Assembly: GCA_030550225.1 (NCBI GenBank)
Contig: JAUQPV010000197.1
Location: forward strand, 1 to 5,424
Direction: 5' to 3'
DNA length: 5,424 bases
From: Acidobacteriota bacterium
GTDB taxonomy: Bacteria; Acidobacteriota; HRBIN11
In this document: one piece after another, positions 5,252-5,424 of the stretch
Layout: each line of letters starts with the position of its first letter
Numbering within the stretch: position 1 is the stretch's first letter
The notes under the pieces: model-generated
Told to the model about the DNA's origin: nothing
Seen by the model: the letters and a program-made list of their open reading frames with translations, nothing else
The model's database searches: none
Program-made: the position numbers and the translations under genes

Positions 5252-5346
5252 GAATAGGGCAGTTATGATACCGGCAGTTCGGGGATTCGGCAATCCGGAA
5301 ATTCGGGAGTTCGGGAATTCGGCAGTCCGGCAATTCGCCAGATGGG
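5252..5346 (+). repeat. Degenerate 8-nt tandem array G in the ugd leader (12 units)
   Basis: The most regular block is 5275-5346, nine perfect-length octamers: CAGTTCGG, GGATTCGG, CAATCCGG, AAATTCGG, GAGTTCGG, GAATTCGG, CAGTCCGG, CAATTCGC, CAGATGGG. To its left GAATAGGG, CAGTTATG and ATACCGG (7 nt) extend it to 5252. CAGATGGG is identical to a unit in array A (969-976), and CAGTTCGG and GAATTCGG match array D. The array holds the candidate ugd promoter and ends 8 nt upstream of the ugd Shine-Dalgarno. Confidence 0.88.
5265..5293 (-). promoter_or_regulatory. Candidate sigma70-type promoter of the ugd-uxs operon
   Basis: On the minus strand TTGCCG (5288-5293; 4 of 6 to TTGACA) is followed after exactly 17 nt by TATCAT (5265-5270; 5 of 6 to TATAAT). 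Transcription would begin near 5258, leaving a leader of about 25 nt with the Shine-Dalgarno at 5239-5243. The -35 comes from regular repeat units and the -10 from the one place where the 8-nt pattern is disturbed. Confidence 0.5.
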
Positions 5347-5424
5347 CTGCCACGGAAGTGGAGACGGAAGGTAAGAAGGTGAGGAGTCGAGTTTTGTCAG
5401 GGCCTCGGTCTTGTATGCTTTCTG

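Noticed and set aside
5234..5353. 40-codon upstream extension of ugd
   Set aside because: It translates array G, lacks family similarity and places the Rossmann motif too far from the N-terminus. The internal ATG at 5231-5233 has a strong Shine-Dalgarno.
5394..5419. Outward plus-strand promoter TTGTCA...TATGCT
   Set aside because: The spacer is only 14 nt, too short for a sigma70 promoter, and no gene follows within the window.

Overview
The window reads as a stretch of a GC-rich bacterial chromosome (by eye about 60-65% G+C). The proteins are arginine-rich, and the tRNA genes encode their CCA ends. No phage, plasmid, transposon or CRISPR signal is visible. I cannot name the organism. GC-rich stems and Arg-over-Lys bias would suit a thermophile, but that is only an inference.

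Layout, left to right. All protein genes are on the minus strand. (1) 1-147: the N-terminal 49 residues of a zinc-ribbon protein that runs off the left edge. (2) 163-918: queE, 7-carboxy-7-deazaguanine synthase of queuosine/7-deazaguanine synthesis, 15 nt upstream of the zinc-ribbon gene and probably co-transcribed. (3) 919-1221: a 303-bp gene-free spacer largely made of degenerate 7- and 8-nt tandem repeats, including two arrays in inverted orientation. (4) 1222-1662: a small heat-shock protein (Hsp20) with a GTG start and a possible RNA-thermometer-like hairpin at its ribosome binding site. (5) 1663-1826: a divergent control region with a good sigma70-type promoter reading rightward. (6) 1827-1978: tRNA-Gly(GCC) and tRNA-Cys(GCA) on the plus strand, 2 nt apart. 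(7) 1979-2060: a short convergent spacer. (8) 5233-2061: a probable three-gene operon of ugd (UDP-glucose 6-dehydrogenase), uxs (UDP-glucuronate decarboxylase) and an unrecognised 274-residue protein with one N-terminal membrane anchor. The last two overlap by 4 nt (ATGA). (9) 5234-5424: the ugd leader, with a candidate promoter embedded in a 95-nt array of 8-nt repeats. I see nothing in the last 78 bases.

Functionally, ugd and uxs form a complete two-step route: UDP-glucose to UDP-glucuronate to UDP-xylose. These are precursors for extracellular polysaccharide or glycoconjugates. The coupled membrane-anchored protein may act in the same envelope process, but nothing in its sequence proves it.

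The most unusual signal is not a gene. Most spacers carry short, highly degenerate tandem arrays with a strict 8-nt period (G-rich strand units such as CAGTAGGG, CAATAGGG, CAGTTCGG, GAATTCGG), or a 7-nt period (CGTATCC; GCCCTTG). The arrays abut or enter gene ends: the hsp20 stop, the ugd promoter, the ugd C-terminus and the queE start. They look like a dispersed, rapidly drifting repeat family specific to this genome.
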